The notes below the pieces were generated by a model. That model was not told the DNA's origin, did no database searches, and worked only from the letters and a program-made list of their open reading frames with translations. Positions 50,535-63,100 of a stretch of 64,000 bases of DNA are shown here, in pieces. Position 1 is the stretch's first letter, and every line of letters starts with the position of its first letter. A program made the translations under genes and the position numbers. Origin of the DNA: Albula goreensis (taxonomy: Eukaryota > Chordata > Actinopteri > Albuliformes > Albulidae). Location of the stretch: NCBI GenBank assembly GCA_022829145.1, contig CM040744.1, positions 12,489,218 through 12,553,217 on the forward strand, read 5' to 3'.

Positions 50535-53500
50535 TACACACACACACACACACGCATGCACACACACATGTATGCATACGCGCACACACACACACACACA
50601 CACACAAAACCAGTTTCCTGCCCAAGTACCTATATGCCCCAGCTTTCCCCACAAGTGATCTTATCTTTAATCTTCTTGTTCTTCAGAATGATTCTTGTTT
50701 TACCAGACAAGAACTAATCCGTCTTCTTTTCGTGTGTCTATATTTCATAATTCCAAATAAATTTCAAAAGGAGGGGACATGATTCACTTCATATAATTAC
50801 CATTACATTTTTTGACCATTTTTAGTTATGAAATGTGAGGAAATAACCTCCTCTTGTTACTGTCCCATACATGTGTTTTGCAATCGTATTGGTTGCAAAT
50901 TGTAATTTTCCATCTGAAAACTAGACCTTGAGTTTAAAACTCATGGAACTATGGGAACTTACAAAAAGTGACCACCAGGTGTCACTAGCACCAAGAGCAT
51001 CACTGGAAAGACTATTTCCCATGCCTTTGTATCGAGGAGCTTTATGGTTATGTAGAAACAGACAGAGTGATTTAGTACTGCAAAGACTCAAGTGGAACAT
51101 CTGTGAAAAGTGATCTGAACACACACTGAAATTCAAAAACCTTCCTTTTTGCACTCGCTTGTTTTTTCCCACTGCAGATTCAGCACTTCCTAATTGTGCA
51201 AGGGACCCAAATGAATATGTATTTGACTTTGACTGCCCATCTTGTCATTCCTTCACAACTGACTCATGATTTACCCTTCTCACAACGATGCATCACCCTG
51301 TGTGCCAGCACAAAGGAAGATGCTTACTCACCTTCGGATAAGCAGACTTTGCCTCCGTGTGATGCATTTACACAACTTCCCTTAATGAAAGTATGGACAA
51401 TGTGAAAGCCAGATGGATATCTTTGTGGAGCTCCCTGGAGGACCAAAAGGACTCCCGTAGGCTATTTTTCCCGTAGGTGTAGTTTATGTCATTGCTATTC
51501 AAAAGTGCATGCCCTCACTTCTATAGGTTACTTTTCATGTGAAACTAAAAAATGTATTTTCCTTAGGATAAACCCTTTCCAAAATATTTTAATATACTGA
51601 TTTAAAGCACATTTGGAGCAAATTTAAAGCACACACTGATCTAATGTACTGATTAACCATTTGATTCAGTTATGTTTCTTAAAACAATCCTGTTATTGTC
51701 CATCTTAATTCCTGGTTAAATTTAAGTTATAATGTGAATGTTAATGAGGCTCAGGCAGCAGCGAGTCACACACCATCTTAGATGTTGATTTTCAGGTGAC
51801 ACAAGTTTAATGAAGAGATCCTCCCCAATAGCACTAAACCTTGTATCAACCAGAACGCTCAGATTTACAATGCAATACAATGCAATGTGCTTGACTGTTA
51901 TTCTTGTTCATTCTTGTGTATTTCTGAATCATCAAGAAAAATGTGACAGAAAATTGAAAAAAAAAAAAACATATTCTCTGAAATGAGGAAACACAATGAG
52001 TCAAGTGTCAGAAATGGAACCGGCTGATGACATTAGTGTATGAAAATCACTTCAGTTGCTTAACACAGTTTGCAAGGAGGCAGTGATTCCTAGGTCTTAA
52101 AGAAATTCTTTCATATGACGAAACAGGATATGAATTCCAATCCTGTTTAACACATAAGCAATAAATGCTCAATTGCAACAAGCAGCTGGTTTGGTTTGAA
52201 TGTAAACTGTTTTTTTTTCCAGAATTTTGGTACTGGTGCATAGGTAGCAGCCTCCCTGGGGTTTGCATACACCCAGTCCAGGGACCAGGCCTAAGCCACC
52301 CTTCACTCAGGGAGGCAGAGAGGAAGGTGTGCTGATTGAGACTCATCGGCTCCTGGAAATCATGCCTTTTCAGACTGCGTACAGGGGACATCAAATTAGA
52401 ATAAGAAGCATTAATGTAAAACACACCGCTCTCACTGGTCCTGACAGATGGCTTCAATTACGTGAGCACTTTAATAGATTTAAAAGAGCAGGAGCCATAA
52501 ACCAGCCCATTTTATTAGATTATCAACCTACCCCCCTTTAAAAAAAACAACCTGCTGTCTGAGTACAGCATTATAACAACACGTGCACACACAGCATACA
52601 AACTTTGTCAGACCTGCAGCACATAATAGTTGGGTTAAGGAAACTCATATGAGAAAACAGTGAAGAGTTTGTGTTCCAAAATAAAAACCAACCCATCGTG
52701 AATTCTATTCTGTTTACATATCAAGGTGACACATTTAGAAGCATTAATGGTTTTACTTCTGAAGAATTATGGCAGTCCCTGGAGGAAAGTCCACCCATAG
52801 CCAAGGGCTGCCTGAAAATAAGGTGTACAATACACAAGTAGATGGTTGGAAAGTGCGCAATACTATGAATTGCTCCCGCTGGTAAAATTAGGAAAGGATA
52901 CATGCAACAGACTAAGATTTGTGCAGTAGGTTTAGGCCAGAATAATTTTTGTCCCTTAATCGTTTAATGATTCTGAATGCAATCAGAGAGCTGGAGTGCA
53001 TATGTGTTGGTAAATTACAGAAGCCACAAAGTAAGCACACATTTAAAAGTGACGTGAATGCAAGATTGTTACTTGTTTGGAGAAGTTGTTGGGTGAGTCA
53101 TTTTAAGTCCGTCATCTTAATGAGCCATGATAATTCTTCCCAGCCATGTTCTCCAGTTATTTCAACACTCAATTCAGTTCTGACTAGCATGGGAATATGT
53201 GGGCCTATTTACCTCTGCTGTTCTAAACATTAAATTTTATGATTTATATGAGGTTAAATGCAAGAGAATAAAAGAGCTTTCTTTACATGTTGAGCAGCTT
53301 ACTCCATTACATTACCATGTATCCAGTTCTGTTAAAAATACTTTATACCCCAAACAGGACAGTCCATTTTAATATATTGTCAATGTTTGCACAAAATTAT
53401 TCAACAGGTTTAAATGTAACAATTTCAGGCTCAAACAACTGAGATAAAACAACAGCAGTCAGTCAAATCCTGTAATGTTTTTGATGTTGTACTTAATATT

Positions 53501-54179
53501 GACCACCAGGGGACACTCTGCAAAAGGGATTTAGAGAATGGTTTTTTAAGTACCAATTCTTAGCATCAGGTTCATGGTTTATTTATTAATTTGAATTCAG
53601 GTCAGATTCTGTTTATACCTTTGAAACCTTTCACAAAACATGTATAACAGATACTTAAAAAGGGTGAATAATCATAAAATAACGGAATAGTCAAGGTTGT
53701 AATTAAGCAAATTTCCATACTTTAAGTAAATACATCTTTCGAATTCAAGGAAAATCTCACCAGCATGACCATTCTACTTAGTGAATACAAATATGAAATC
53801 AACATCCAGCTTTTTATTGTTAACCTGATTCTGTTATTTACAAAATGACAAACAAGCATGCATATTCAGTTTGCAAATTGCACAGGAAAAGGACTGACAA
53901 TTTTCGCATATAAAATTAAGACTTACAGAATCCAGGTGTGTTGCAAAATATACTTCAGATGGTTTTTTCAAACCATTTTGGTGAAACACTAAATAGTAGT
54001 CAAATATATGAACGAAGTTGGTATTGCATAAAATGAATAAAGCCGCAGACAATCTGAGCATGGTTTGGGGCGAAGTGCCGTTTTAGGTTATACCGTTTTA
54101 TTTTCTTGCTGTACCAAGCTTCATAAGGCAAGAAAGTGACAGCACAGACCTCAGTTTGAATACCAGCTGCTTTCGTAAA
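49351..54179. other. Intergenic DNA upstream of npr3
   Basis: AT-rich unique DNA. It includes the long CA microsatellite and a moderately GC-rich patch (49,680-49,830). No gene recognised; the open frames of 116-136 codons are over the microsatellite or lack any family resemblance. Confidence 0.5.
50465..50607. repeat. Long (CA)n microsatellite
   Basis: About 140 bp of CA units with CGCATA, CGCATG and CATGTATG interruptions in the right half; it creates spurious poly(His-Thr) and poly(Cys-Val) frames. Confidence 0.97.
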
Positions 54180-54607
54180 GCTGTACTGTTCCTTTAAGAA
54201 GGAGGTGGACTGCACGAGGATGACGCAGGAATAATAATGAAAGGATGCTTCAAAATTCCTCCCCGAAGCCAGCGTGTGTGGTAGCAGGCTGGGCAGTTAC
54301 CATATTTAAACAAGAGGAATAACAAGGGAAACAGGAGAATTAGTAAGGAAAACAGAAGAGATTTTTGAACAAGCTGAGAGGGTTTCAGGAGACTTAAGCG
54401 CAGGATCCCACAAATCATAAATTATTGAATTCTTGAAACTTAAAAAGAGCAAAACTCAATTTAAGTTTAAAGACGAAATAATTTCTATTTTAATTTACCT
54501 GTAATTTCTCATTTAAGAGTTTAAAAAGGAAACAGATTGCGAAATATAACAAAATTATTATATTTTTACAGCTAGCTCACTAAAGGGACTTAATATTAAG
54601 TGTCAAT
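54180..54607 (+). promoter_or_regulatory. npr3: npr3 upstream region / 5' UTR
   Basis: The 430 bp before the npr3 ATG include a CRE-like ATGACGCAG (about 54,220), a CCTCCCCGAAG GC patch near 54,258, and an A/T-rich TTTAAAAAGG about 90 bp before the ATG that could serve as a TATA element. A TATTTTTACAG|CT sequence at 54,560-54,571 resembles a splice acceptor, so the 5' UTR may be split with a further exon upstream. None of this fixes the transcription start. Confidence 0.3.
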
Positions 54608-55265
54608 ATGTCATACTTGCTGTCATGCTGCCTCTACGTCTGGCTAATTTTGTTACCTGTAAGGACAAGTGCACTGAATGAAGAAGTCGAGGTGTTGGTC
54701 ATTTTGCCAAAAAACAACTCTTACATATTCTCAATTTCAAGAGTTAAGCCAGCAATAGAGTATGCAAGGATGAAATTGAGTGGAGAGCTCTATCCAGGAC
54801 TCAATTTCACTGTCCACTATGAAAATTCTGATTGTGGCAATGAAGCTCTCTTCAATCTAGTTAACAGATCATGCGTGAAGAAGCCCGATTTGATTCTCGG
54901 TCCCGTCTGTGAGTACGCAGCAGCGCAGGTGGTCAGAATGGCATCACACTGGAACATCCCAGTGATTTCGGCAGGTGCCTTGGCCACCGGCTTCAGCCTC
55001 AAAGAGAAGGAATACTCCCATTTGACCAGAACTGCTCCTTCTTACCTGAAAATGGCGGAGACATTCGTCACTCTTTTCGATCACTTCAACTGGAAGAGTG
55101 TACTTCTGATTTTGGACGATGACAAGGAAGAGCGGAACTGTTACTTCACCATCGAGGGGGTCCACAGCAGCCTGCAGGATTACAATGTAGATGTCATTCA
55201 TTTTGACTCTAAAACCTATAGAGTGGACACCGACGATATCATCAAACAAATCTACAACACTGAAG
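54608..55265 (+). CDS. npr3: Natriuretic peptide clearance receptor (NPR-C or NPR-D type), exon 1
   Basis: NPR-C is a single-pass membrane receptor that binds and clears natriuretic peptides and lacks a guanylate cyclase domain. Exon 1 encodes 219 residues plus one base. A signal peptide (about 1-22) is followed by the first lobe of the periplasmic-binding-like ligand domain. Near-identical family blocks are VLVILPKNNSYIFS (29-42), VKPAIEYA (46-53), YENSDCGN (71-78), PDLILGPVCEYAAA (93-106), SHWNIPVISAGALATGF (113-129), EYSHLTR (135-141), and ERNCYFTIEGVH (175-186). Cys76 and Cys101 match the family's first disulfide; Cys178 should pair with a Cys in exon 2. N-glycosylation sequons are at Asn36, 66 and 86. 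Cys89 has no counterpart in human NPR3. The exon ends AAG|GTAGTA at the point where human exon 1 ends (after the QASE-like YNTE). Start context is AAT-ATG with a signal peptide directly behind it. The eel NPR-D receptor is the main alternative identity. Confidence 0.93.
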
Positions 55266-56599
55266 GTAGTACTATCACCCTATAATTATGCTAAATTAGG
55301 GTACATAACAAAATCATTCTTCACAATATGTGAGGTGCATGTGAAAAGCAGTAAAGAGGCTACTTGGCACCGTATGTCACTAGCGTGTAACTGTAATTTA
55401 TTTGAATACTTGAAACGATGAGGGTAAACAAGATAAACATGCGTCCCAGTGTAAAACATTGATGAAAAATAACAAAGCATATAATGATATCGGTTGCCTA
55501 CAAACACGCTCTTGTGGCAGAGTACAGGTATTCAAGTATCAAAGATTTTTGATTGGTCTGTTGCTCAAATCATTTGCAAGTTTACATACCCGTGCCTGGA
55601 CTCGTGAAAATTTTCAGTAATTCATTCTTTAAGTTAACGTCATGCCCTTAACAGCTTTTAATTGCTGTTTTTTTTCTGTGACGTTTAGCTCCAAATTCTT
55701 ACTTATGGCAGTTGGCCACGAAGTGTCCTTAATTGATTTGGCACTCACACAAAGTTGCTCTTTTCTGTTATGACAAAATGTAGAGGCAGGCAACAAACAA
55801 GCATAACAGTCCAGCTGAGTTACTATAGTTACTAAAGTGCTTTGCCAGATACTGTTAACAGGTGTCAAGTATTTATATGAGAAAGGAAACACACAGGGCT
55901 CCAGAATAAAGGACTGATATGGTGTTGGATTCACTGCCTACAGAAAATAATTTTTAAACGCAGTGACATGTCATATTAGGATGATTTGATGGCATTTCAT
56001 TAGTGCTGCTTTAATCTTCATCAACCCATTCCCTGTGTGGATTGCAAGAAGTTCTGAGCCACACTTTTTAGACATCAAACATTGTTAGTTAGCAGTCATG
56101 TTTTGTGTCCCAAGGGTAGTGTTCTCCTATAATTTGAGTAGGTTTAGTCTTTCTTAACCGCACCCAAGCTGCAGTGCATTGGCCAAAGGGCATGTTCTCT
56201 TTCCAACAGCGCTGCACTTGGAAGCGGTTCAGTCAACAAAAGGTTTGCTCACTGTCAGCTCTGAGTTCTGTCTCTGGATCCACTTTGAGTTTCAGCCCTG
56301 TTGTCATTCTCCTTGGTGAGGAATAAGTCACCTCCCCTCATCCTTTCAGTCAGATGAGTTTTTAAGGGTAACTCATACTAATGGCTTGCCCTTGATGTCA
56401 TCCAATGGAGTTTCCTCTGCATTGGACAACAGACACCCTCTTCCTCTTAAATCTGTTACATAATGCAGTCATTATTGTCAGGACAGATGTGCCGTAATTG
56501 CTGTGTTAAGGAGTGAGAGAGAAATGAATGGTTTAATTATGCGTAAATGTCATAACCCTAATCTGTGACACCGCTTCTGTAATTATCACTAACCTTTAA

Positions 56600-56760
56600 A
56601 TGTGTGGGAGTTCTCAGGAGTGAATTATCAAATCGTGATGCTGGCACGCACGCATGTCTGCCAGACCCTGGATGAGCGGACCCAGGGTTGTGGGCAGCGG
56701 GTTTCCATGACGTCTGAGATAAGATAACTGGTGCAGCACAGATTATTGTCCGTGTTATAT
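56600..56760. promoter_or_regulatory. npr3: Candidate intronic enhancer of npr3
   Basis: CpG-bearing block in intron 1 with a CRE-like ATGACGTC (56,707-56,714) followed at once by a double GATA site (AGATAAGATAA, about 56,718-56,728). Close pairing of these two motif types is typical of regulatory DNA, but function is inferred. Confidence 0.3.
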
Positions 56761-59639
56761 TTGCTCAGTTGACACCTCTATCAGCGGACACTTTCTATTG
56801 CAGACAGGACTGCAGTGATATCGTATGCAAAAAAAAACAATGGGTGAAAGTGCCCTGGTGTTGATAAAAGTTTACACAGGACGAGTGTGTGAAGATCTAG
56901 ACTTGTGAAATAAGGAGTTACAGAAAGCAGAAGTGGAAGGAGTTCACAGATGCCATGAGAGAACGTTAGGGCAAGTTGGCCCTTGCTTGCTGTTTTGTTG
57001 TTGTGGATGCACACCATCGAATCAGGTGAGCGCAGGCAGAGAGAAGAGTGGCATTCTGCCTTGAATCGGTCAGCAATGTGAGAACAGGCTCCTCCATAGC
57101 AGAGCAGCAGAGAGCAGGGAGCCACAAGCACATTCTCACAGGAAGTGATGCGAAATAGGCATCCTTCATTAACCTGGCCATTATAGTATACAGATACTGT
57201 GACCCTATCTGACATTCCTTGAAAGTTGTTAGAATCCATCACTGTTAAAATCAATGATACCGTTAATGGTAATAGATTTGTTAATAATAGGACAATAAAT
57301 TATTTAATTAATAACAGAATTATTTTTGTCACTGATTCTTGGCATAAATAACCCATATATGGGCAAAATCCATAATTGAGCATAACGAAGTGTCCATAGT
57401 ACCCCAACAAGATATACCACTGTGAAACCTCTCAAATATTGATACAATGCTGTGAAAATTTGCATGTCATTATGGTGAAGTCAAAGAAGGGTCATGTTTA
57501 ATTTACTAAAAAATATTGTAATGCACTTACATACAACCCAGTTTCTTGGCTGGAAGCTAATGTGGATGCACATAAGTCATACACTAAAAATGATGAATTC
57601 CTCAGATGACACTTGAATGGAATCTGAATCGATACAGCTGCAATATGCAGGCACTGCGCATGCTCACAGCTTTCAGATATGTTTAGCACATTTTATGAAT
57701 CTTGGCAGGTGTGTGACAGACCGCATTGGTTTAAAATGTCTATTTTTGTTTTGCCCTTATTTTCTTGATTTGACAGAATAAATGTTTTGCTGACCACAAG
57801 TAGAGAGAAATAAATATTTCCCACAATACAGTGACTTGGAGGTTTTATTTGAGTGTTTGTGACAGATGACAGATGACCAGCTAGTTGGCCACAGTCTTGT
57901 GTTTATGACAGTTGCTGTTTACATAAACAGATTATGTACGGTTACTGTATGCTCTACATTAGCATATATTACACATGCTAAATGGGGCAGTGTGTATACT
58001 GGTGGGCATGGGAGTCAGTATTCCAGGCATGTTAAGCACTTTATTGGTCAGTTTGTAGGGGTTCCGCAAAGGGTACAGAATTTCATAACACTGGAAGGAT
58101 TCAGGATTTGAATAATACAGAATGGCTGCAGTCTGACTCAGTCCCCACTCCATGGGTTTGTTACCACAGTACTCCAATCATTGACAAAGCATGTTTTATT
58201 GGTCATTTATAAGGCATCGTCACTTCTCGTACCGTTTGCGAACATACAGTACCCTTCGGCCTATCTCAGAATGTAAAGCCACCGCATAAATTATATTTTC
58301 TGTGTGCAAGAGTGTATATAATTGTGTGAAATGTCTGCCAGTGTAGACTGATCTATTGTCAACTAAAGTAATACTGCTATTTAACATGCTACCAAAAGTA
58401 AACTGGTTATTGTATATTTTAGTCTCAAAGTTTCATTAACGGTTTGAAATCTCTGGGGTGTGGATGTTTCCCAATTTGACCAATAGCTAATCAGGATATT
58501 TTAAGTATTTAACAAAGAAGGTAACACAGAACACATGGTATCAAAAACAAAAAAAAAACAGCCGTAATCCCATTCTGTGATGTTCATTAAACCCTTTTTC
58601 AGGTTCATACAGAGGATAAATACATGCCAAAGTGTAAATATTTCATCATGCTAGGAACACTTATAACAATAGTTAATTGGTATTGCATATTGTAGAGTGG
58701 TCCTTCCCTATTAAGAATTTGGGGGAAAATAGCTATTAACATTCTTCCAAATGTTATCAACATTTTTTGCTTCACATAGCAATACAATGTAACAGTGACT
58801 GGTCGGAATATGTGCATCATGAGAATTGTAATTCTCACTGCACTTCTGTGATGCATCACTCCCCTGCATAAACTACCATAGGTTGTTAAACTTCTTTTTA
58901 ATGCAAAGGTACACAATTTAGAGACCAGAGGGTCACTCAGTTCTTAAACTGCAAAGACTTGGCAATCCCCATAGATTTACTTGGCCTTGTTTGCTGAAGC
59001 TGTGGTTAATGTCAACATCAGAATCATGAGACGATATTTAAAAAGCAAAGCAAACGTCAATGATACTGCAGGAACCTTCTTTATTGAAGGATTATATTAT
59101 AGCACGTCTGTTTACATATCATTTGATCATCCTCAGGTCTACAGCCAACACAGATTGCCTAATATTTCTTTGTAGCCTGGAGTCATCCCTGTAAATGGTA
59201 TTGAGTAGAATTAAGGTAGAAGTGCTTCAGAAGACGTCATTGGGCTCTTGTCCAAAAGCACTGGCGTCTATTTTGATTCATAACCTGTTGCGGTGTTTGC
59301 GTCATTAGCAGAGACTGTTTTTATTTCACTTTGTGCATATAACACGAGCCATGGCACATCACCGTGCATTGAAAACGGTTTTTCTTTGCCGAATGGATTT
59401 CACATGTGTTAATGCATTTTTACAAGGGAAGGGTGCAGAGTATACAAACACAGCAGTCATAATTACATTTTTCACAATTTCTTTGCTTTGTACGATCATG
59501 CCTTGCAAATTGCATATATGTTATATTTGTCATTCATGTTCTTCACCAGTTTTCTTAGCGACCAGAATCACTTTACTTTTATTGCCCAAGGTAGCAGTCA
59601 CCTAAATTAAAGATTAGAAAACATGTAGAAAAATGTATT

Positions 59640-59920
59640 CTTGATGGCCAGTTCAGAGGTGGACATTTTATGGACATGGTACTTACATTGGAGAGGGCTT
59701 TTTCTTGTCCATGTGCACCAGAGACCATTTGACCATTTAAGCTTTGGACAGACGTGGAACCTCGTTCTCACGATTGGTCAATCAGTGAAGAGCAGCCTGT
59801 GGGGGTGGGCACACCCAGCTGTCTGGAACTTCAATAAAGCTTTTGTGCCAGAGGTATCCCTCCGTGCCTCACTGCTGGGGGCTTAGAGGGCGATGACCTG
59901 TTTCAGTGTGAGAGAGTCGA
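59640..59920. promoter_or_regulatory. npr3: Candidate conserved non-coding element in npr3 intron 1
   Basis: GC-richer unique block with a CCAAT motif on the minus strand (ACGATTGGTCAATC), GGGGGTGGGCACACCC and a CACAATAAA-type AATAAAG. An 81-codon plus frame spans it without known similarity. Composition-based call. Confidence 0.25.
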
Positions 59921-60095
59921 TAGAGGGGTTTAGAGCTACCGCCTCATCTGAGATGCCATGGCAACACCAGCAGGGCTGAGATGACTGACATTCTTGTAGA
60001 TAATAAACTGATTTGATCATATTGTTGTACTAAGTGGTATCAATGGAACATCCCAGTGTTATGTCTAAGACAGCGAGCCAAATGCAATCAATAAT

Positions 60096-60120
60096 GGGGG
60101 GAAGGGGGTGGGGGTGGGGT
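60096..60120 (+). other. Strong potential G-quadruplex in npr3 intron 1
   Basis: Four G-runs of 6, 5, 5 and 4 bases with one- or two-base loops in 25 bp on the sense strand of npr3. Confidence 0.65.
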
Positions 60121-63100
60121 AGAGAGTAGGCTTAAAGCAATGCTAAACATCCTCTCAGAAAATAGGCAGGCTATTTGCTGGGATGCCAAGGACAATTCAT
60201 TTTTCCTGCCGTTATTTAATTGCAAGCGGAACAGTTCATCCAAAGAACAGGATTTATTTTCAACACATGTTTCAATTAACAGAGAGAAATACGGTATCCT
60301 TTGAAAGTTTCGGCCCCGAAATATGGAGTGAGAATGCCAGCACCATCCCAGTAGAGTCACTGGTTTCATATTAAGGGCAGATTTATAATGTACTTTAGTC
60401 TTGAAATGTATCCCAGCATTTGTAAAAGGGAAATAAAAAGGCAGCTATTATCCAACAGCTCAAAAGCCTTATTTATATTCCCAGATTTGGGTAGCAGAAC
60501 ATTGATTAAGGTCTTTTCTGAGTGGAGACATTTCATTTTACTCTTGTTCATTTGCCATTCAGTGCCAAGGAACCAAAAACGCCTGGATAAACAGGATGAC
60601 CGTAAATTTTGATTTCAGTAGCGATGTGTCACATGTTCGCACAACGGTATTATTTGCATATGCACTTATGCTCAGTTTTTATAATGACCCGAAGGCATAT
60701 AAAATTCAGTGTAACCAGCACTGTGTGTTACCCCCTTGCATTCCAGAGTTCATTTGTAACTAGCATCAGTGCCCTACAGAGAGGGAAAATCCAGGATTTT
60801 TGAAATATTGCTGGCTGGAGTTTTACCCCATGGAATCACAGGGGAGTCAACACAGGGCCTGTAGTGTGTTGTGCACTCTGTAATTAAAGAGTGCCATAGT
60901 GCAGGAGTACTGAGGTTAAGTTTGTCCCACTCGCATGAGGATATTTCAGGAGGCTCGCTACAGTGACAGAGTTGTGGGGAATGTTCCACTCTCTGAATCT
61001 TCCTATTTATGGGCCACTTCGTTATTTCAAAATATATTTGTTTATTTGCTTGTTTGTTTGTTTATTTTTAACCCTTGCACCATGCAAGAATGTTTCATAC
61101 TGAAATGCTTGCTTTGTTCATTTTTTTGACCAAAGTTCAAGTATTTAACCATCTTTTGGAGGGGGAGTGGGGGATAATCTGCAAGACCATCATGTTCCAC
61201 ATTTATTTGACTTGCAGCTGACCAATTTTGCCGTTGATTATGCACCAGTTTAATAAAACAAACTTGAAAATGCAATATTATCTGAAACAAAAGCTGAGTA
61301 TTTAATGTACTACATCAGACATTTAATGCATTTGGTTTTAAACAGTTTTCTCTCCCTTAAATTAATTCATCAGGTTATATACTGACCTCTCCTTCTCTTT
61401 GGGGATGTTAAGTGCTTATCTGATACCAAGTGGAAATCTAGTATTATTTATACTTGCTACTTATACAGTTTTATCATAACAGATTATATGTTGCTGTAAA
61501 AACTGTTCACTGAAACAACTTTAAATTCACTCAGCAGTAACAAGTTAGCATTGTGTCCATGTCTGTTTGTTCATGTTATGATTTTTGGAAAACACTTTAT
61601 TAAGAAACTCTTTATTTGACTGATTGCTATCTTAAAGAAGCTTCTGCACCTTTCAAACAACTAAATCATACATAGAAATACCTTAAACTGTTTAATCTAA
61701 AAAGGTTGCTAGTGTATGAACTCTTACAGTAATCTGAGGAATTTAAGAAGGTTGACTGATCATCTTCACAAACTCTGGCTTTACTTGCAGAACAGGTATG
61801 GCAACGCCATGCTCCAGTTTAGTGTCCATTTGAACTGACTTCACTGACCATCACAAAGTGGCATGCATAATTAGCTGTCATGATTGGCAAGCATGTCTGA
61901 CATTGTCATGGAAACCCAACATACTTTGCCTGATTTGCATTGGCTCATTATCTAACTTGACACACAAGCCAGCAATAGCTTGCATGTTAGTGACAGTGTT
62001 TCCAACAAGTTAATCCAATATGTATTGGAGAAGACTTGTGATGGTCCAATTAACCTGTTTGGTCACTAGAATACTGTTCAGAAGACAATGTGCCACAAAA
62101 AGCAAATGAGAAATGAAGCTGAAGCATTGTGAAGTAAAACATCTGCATAAGTCGGCCTGGGTCCTGGCCTCTCCAGTAAACTCACTCTCTTGCTTTAACT
62201 CCAAGAAAAACTGGAAATATTCCCTTTCCATTTAAGCAGGTTCTTATGCAAAATAAAAGAAGGAAAGTATGTACAGAGAGAATATAAAGATGTGGAAGAG
62301 GAAGGCGGTCAAAGAAGAGGAAGAAGCAAAATAAATAATGCAATTTACAGCATAATTACATATTAATTACTTTTACTGTTGCATCATTTTTAGTTGGTTT
62401 ATCTAATTATTTTTTTTTGGAAATCTAATTTTCCATGTTGGATCATGGATATTTGCAGACATATTTCAATTTATTGTATTTCTTTTTTCCCCCAAACCCT
62501 GTAATTGCCATTCAGTCTCCAACACAAAATACCAGTAAAAGCCTTAGTTATACTGGTGTTAGACTAGTTTAAGTATATTCACTTATTTAGCTATGTAAAC
62601 TTAGTTGAGGAAGCAGCATTAAGCAGGGACTACATTTGTATGAGGTGGTTTGACTTGAAAAATCACTGCCCATCTTTCAAGGAAACCTGATGTTGATAAA
62701 ATCCTCATATTTCACAGGTAACATCAATGTATCTAATTCTCTTTCCCATTGGAGGAGGGGGTTCACCTTTCCCATTCACTCCTACACCTAGTAACATCCA
62801 TGGTACCACAGTATCAGTACTAGCAGTACTAGAGCTGATCTCTCTTTGAAGTACAAATGTGGCCTTGGTGAGGTTGCAGCTTGTATAAAACCAAAGCCCA
62901 AAGCTGCTTGTATTTGCAACAAATGAAAACAAGTATTTGTCTTGGAATGGTGCATCTATGACTGTAACTTAAATTCAAATTCCATAAAGAGGTGGTGTAT
63001 TACAGAGAACTAATGTAGTATTCCTTGCATACAGCTGATTCAGGAAAGGGGGATTTTCTTATATATTTTAACACATATAGCCTGCCCCTAAAAAGCACAA

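Noticed and set aside
50358-50782. Overlapping frames rich in His-Thr or Cys-Val
   Set aside because: They are translations of the (CA)n microsatellite and have no independent support.
56781-57254. 157-codon minus-strand open frame in npr3 intron 1
   Set aside because: No recognisable domain and no matching exons; length is within chance for 64 kb.
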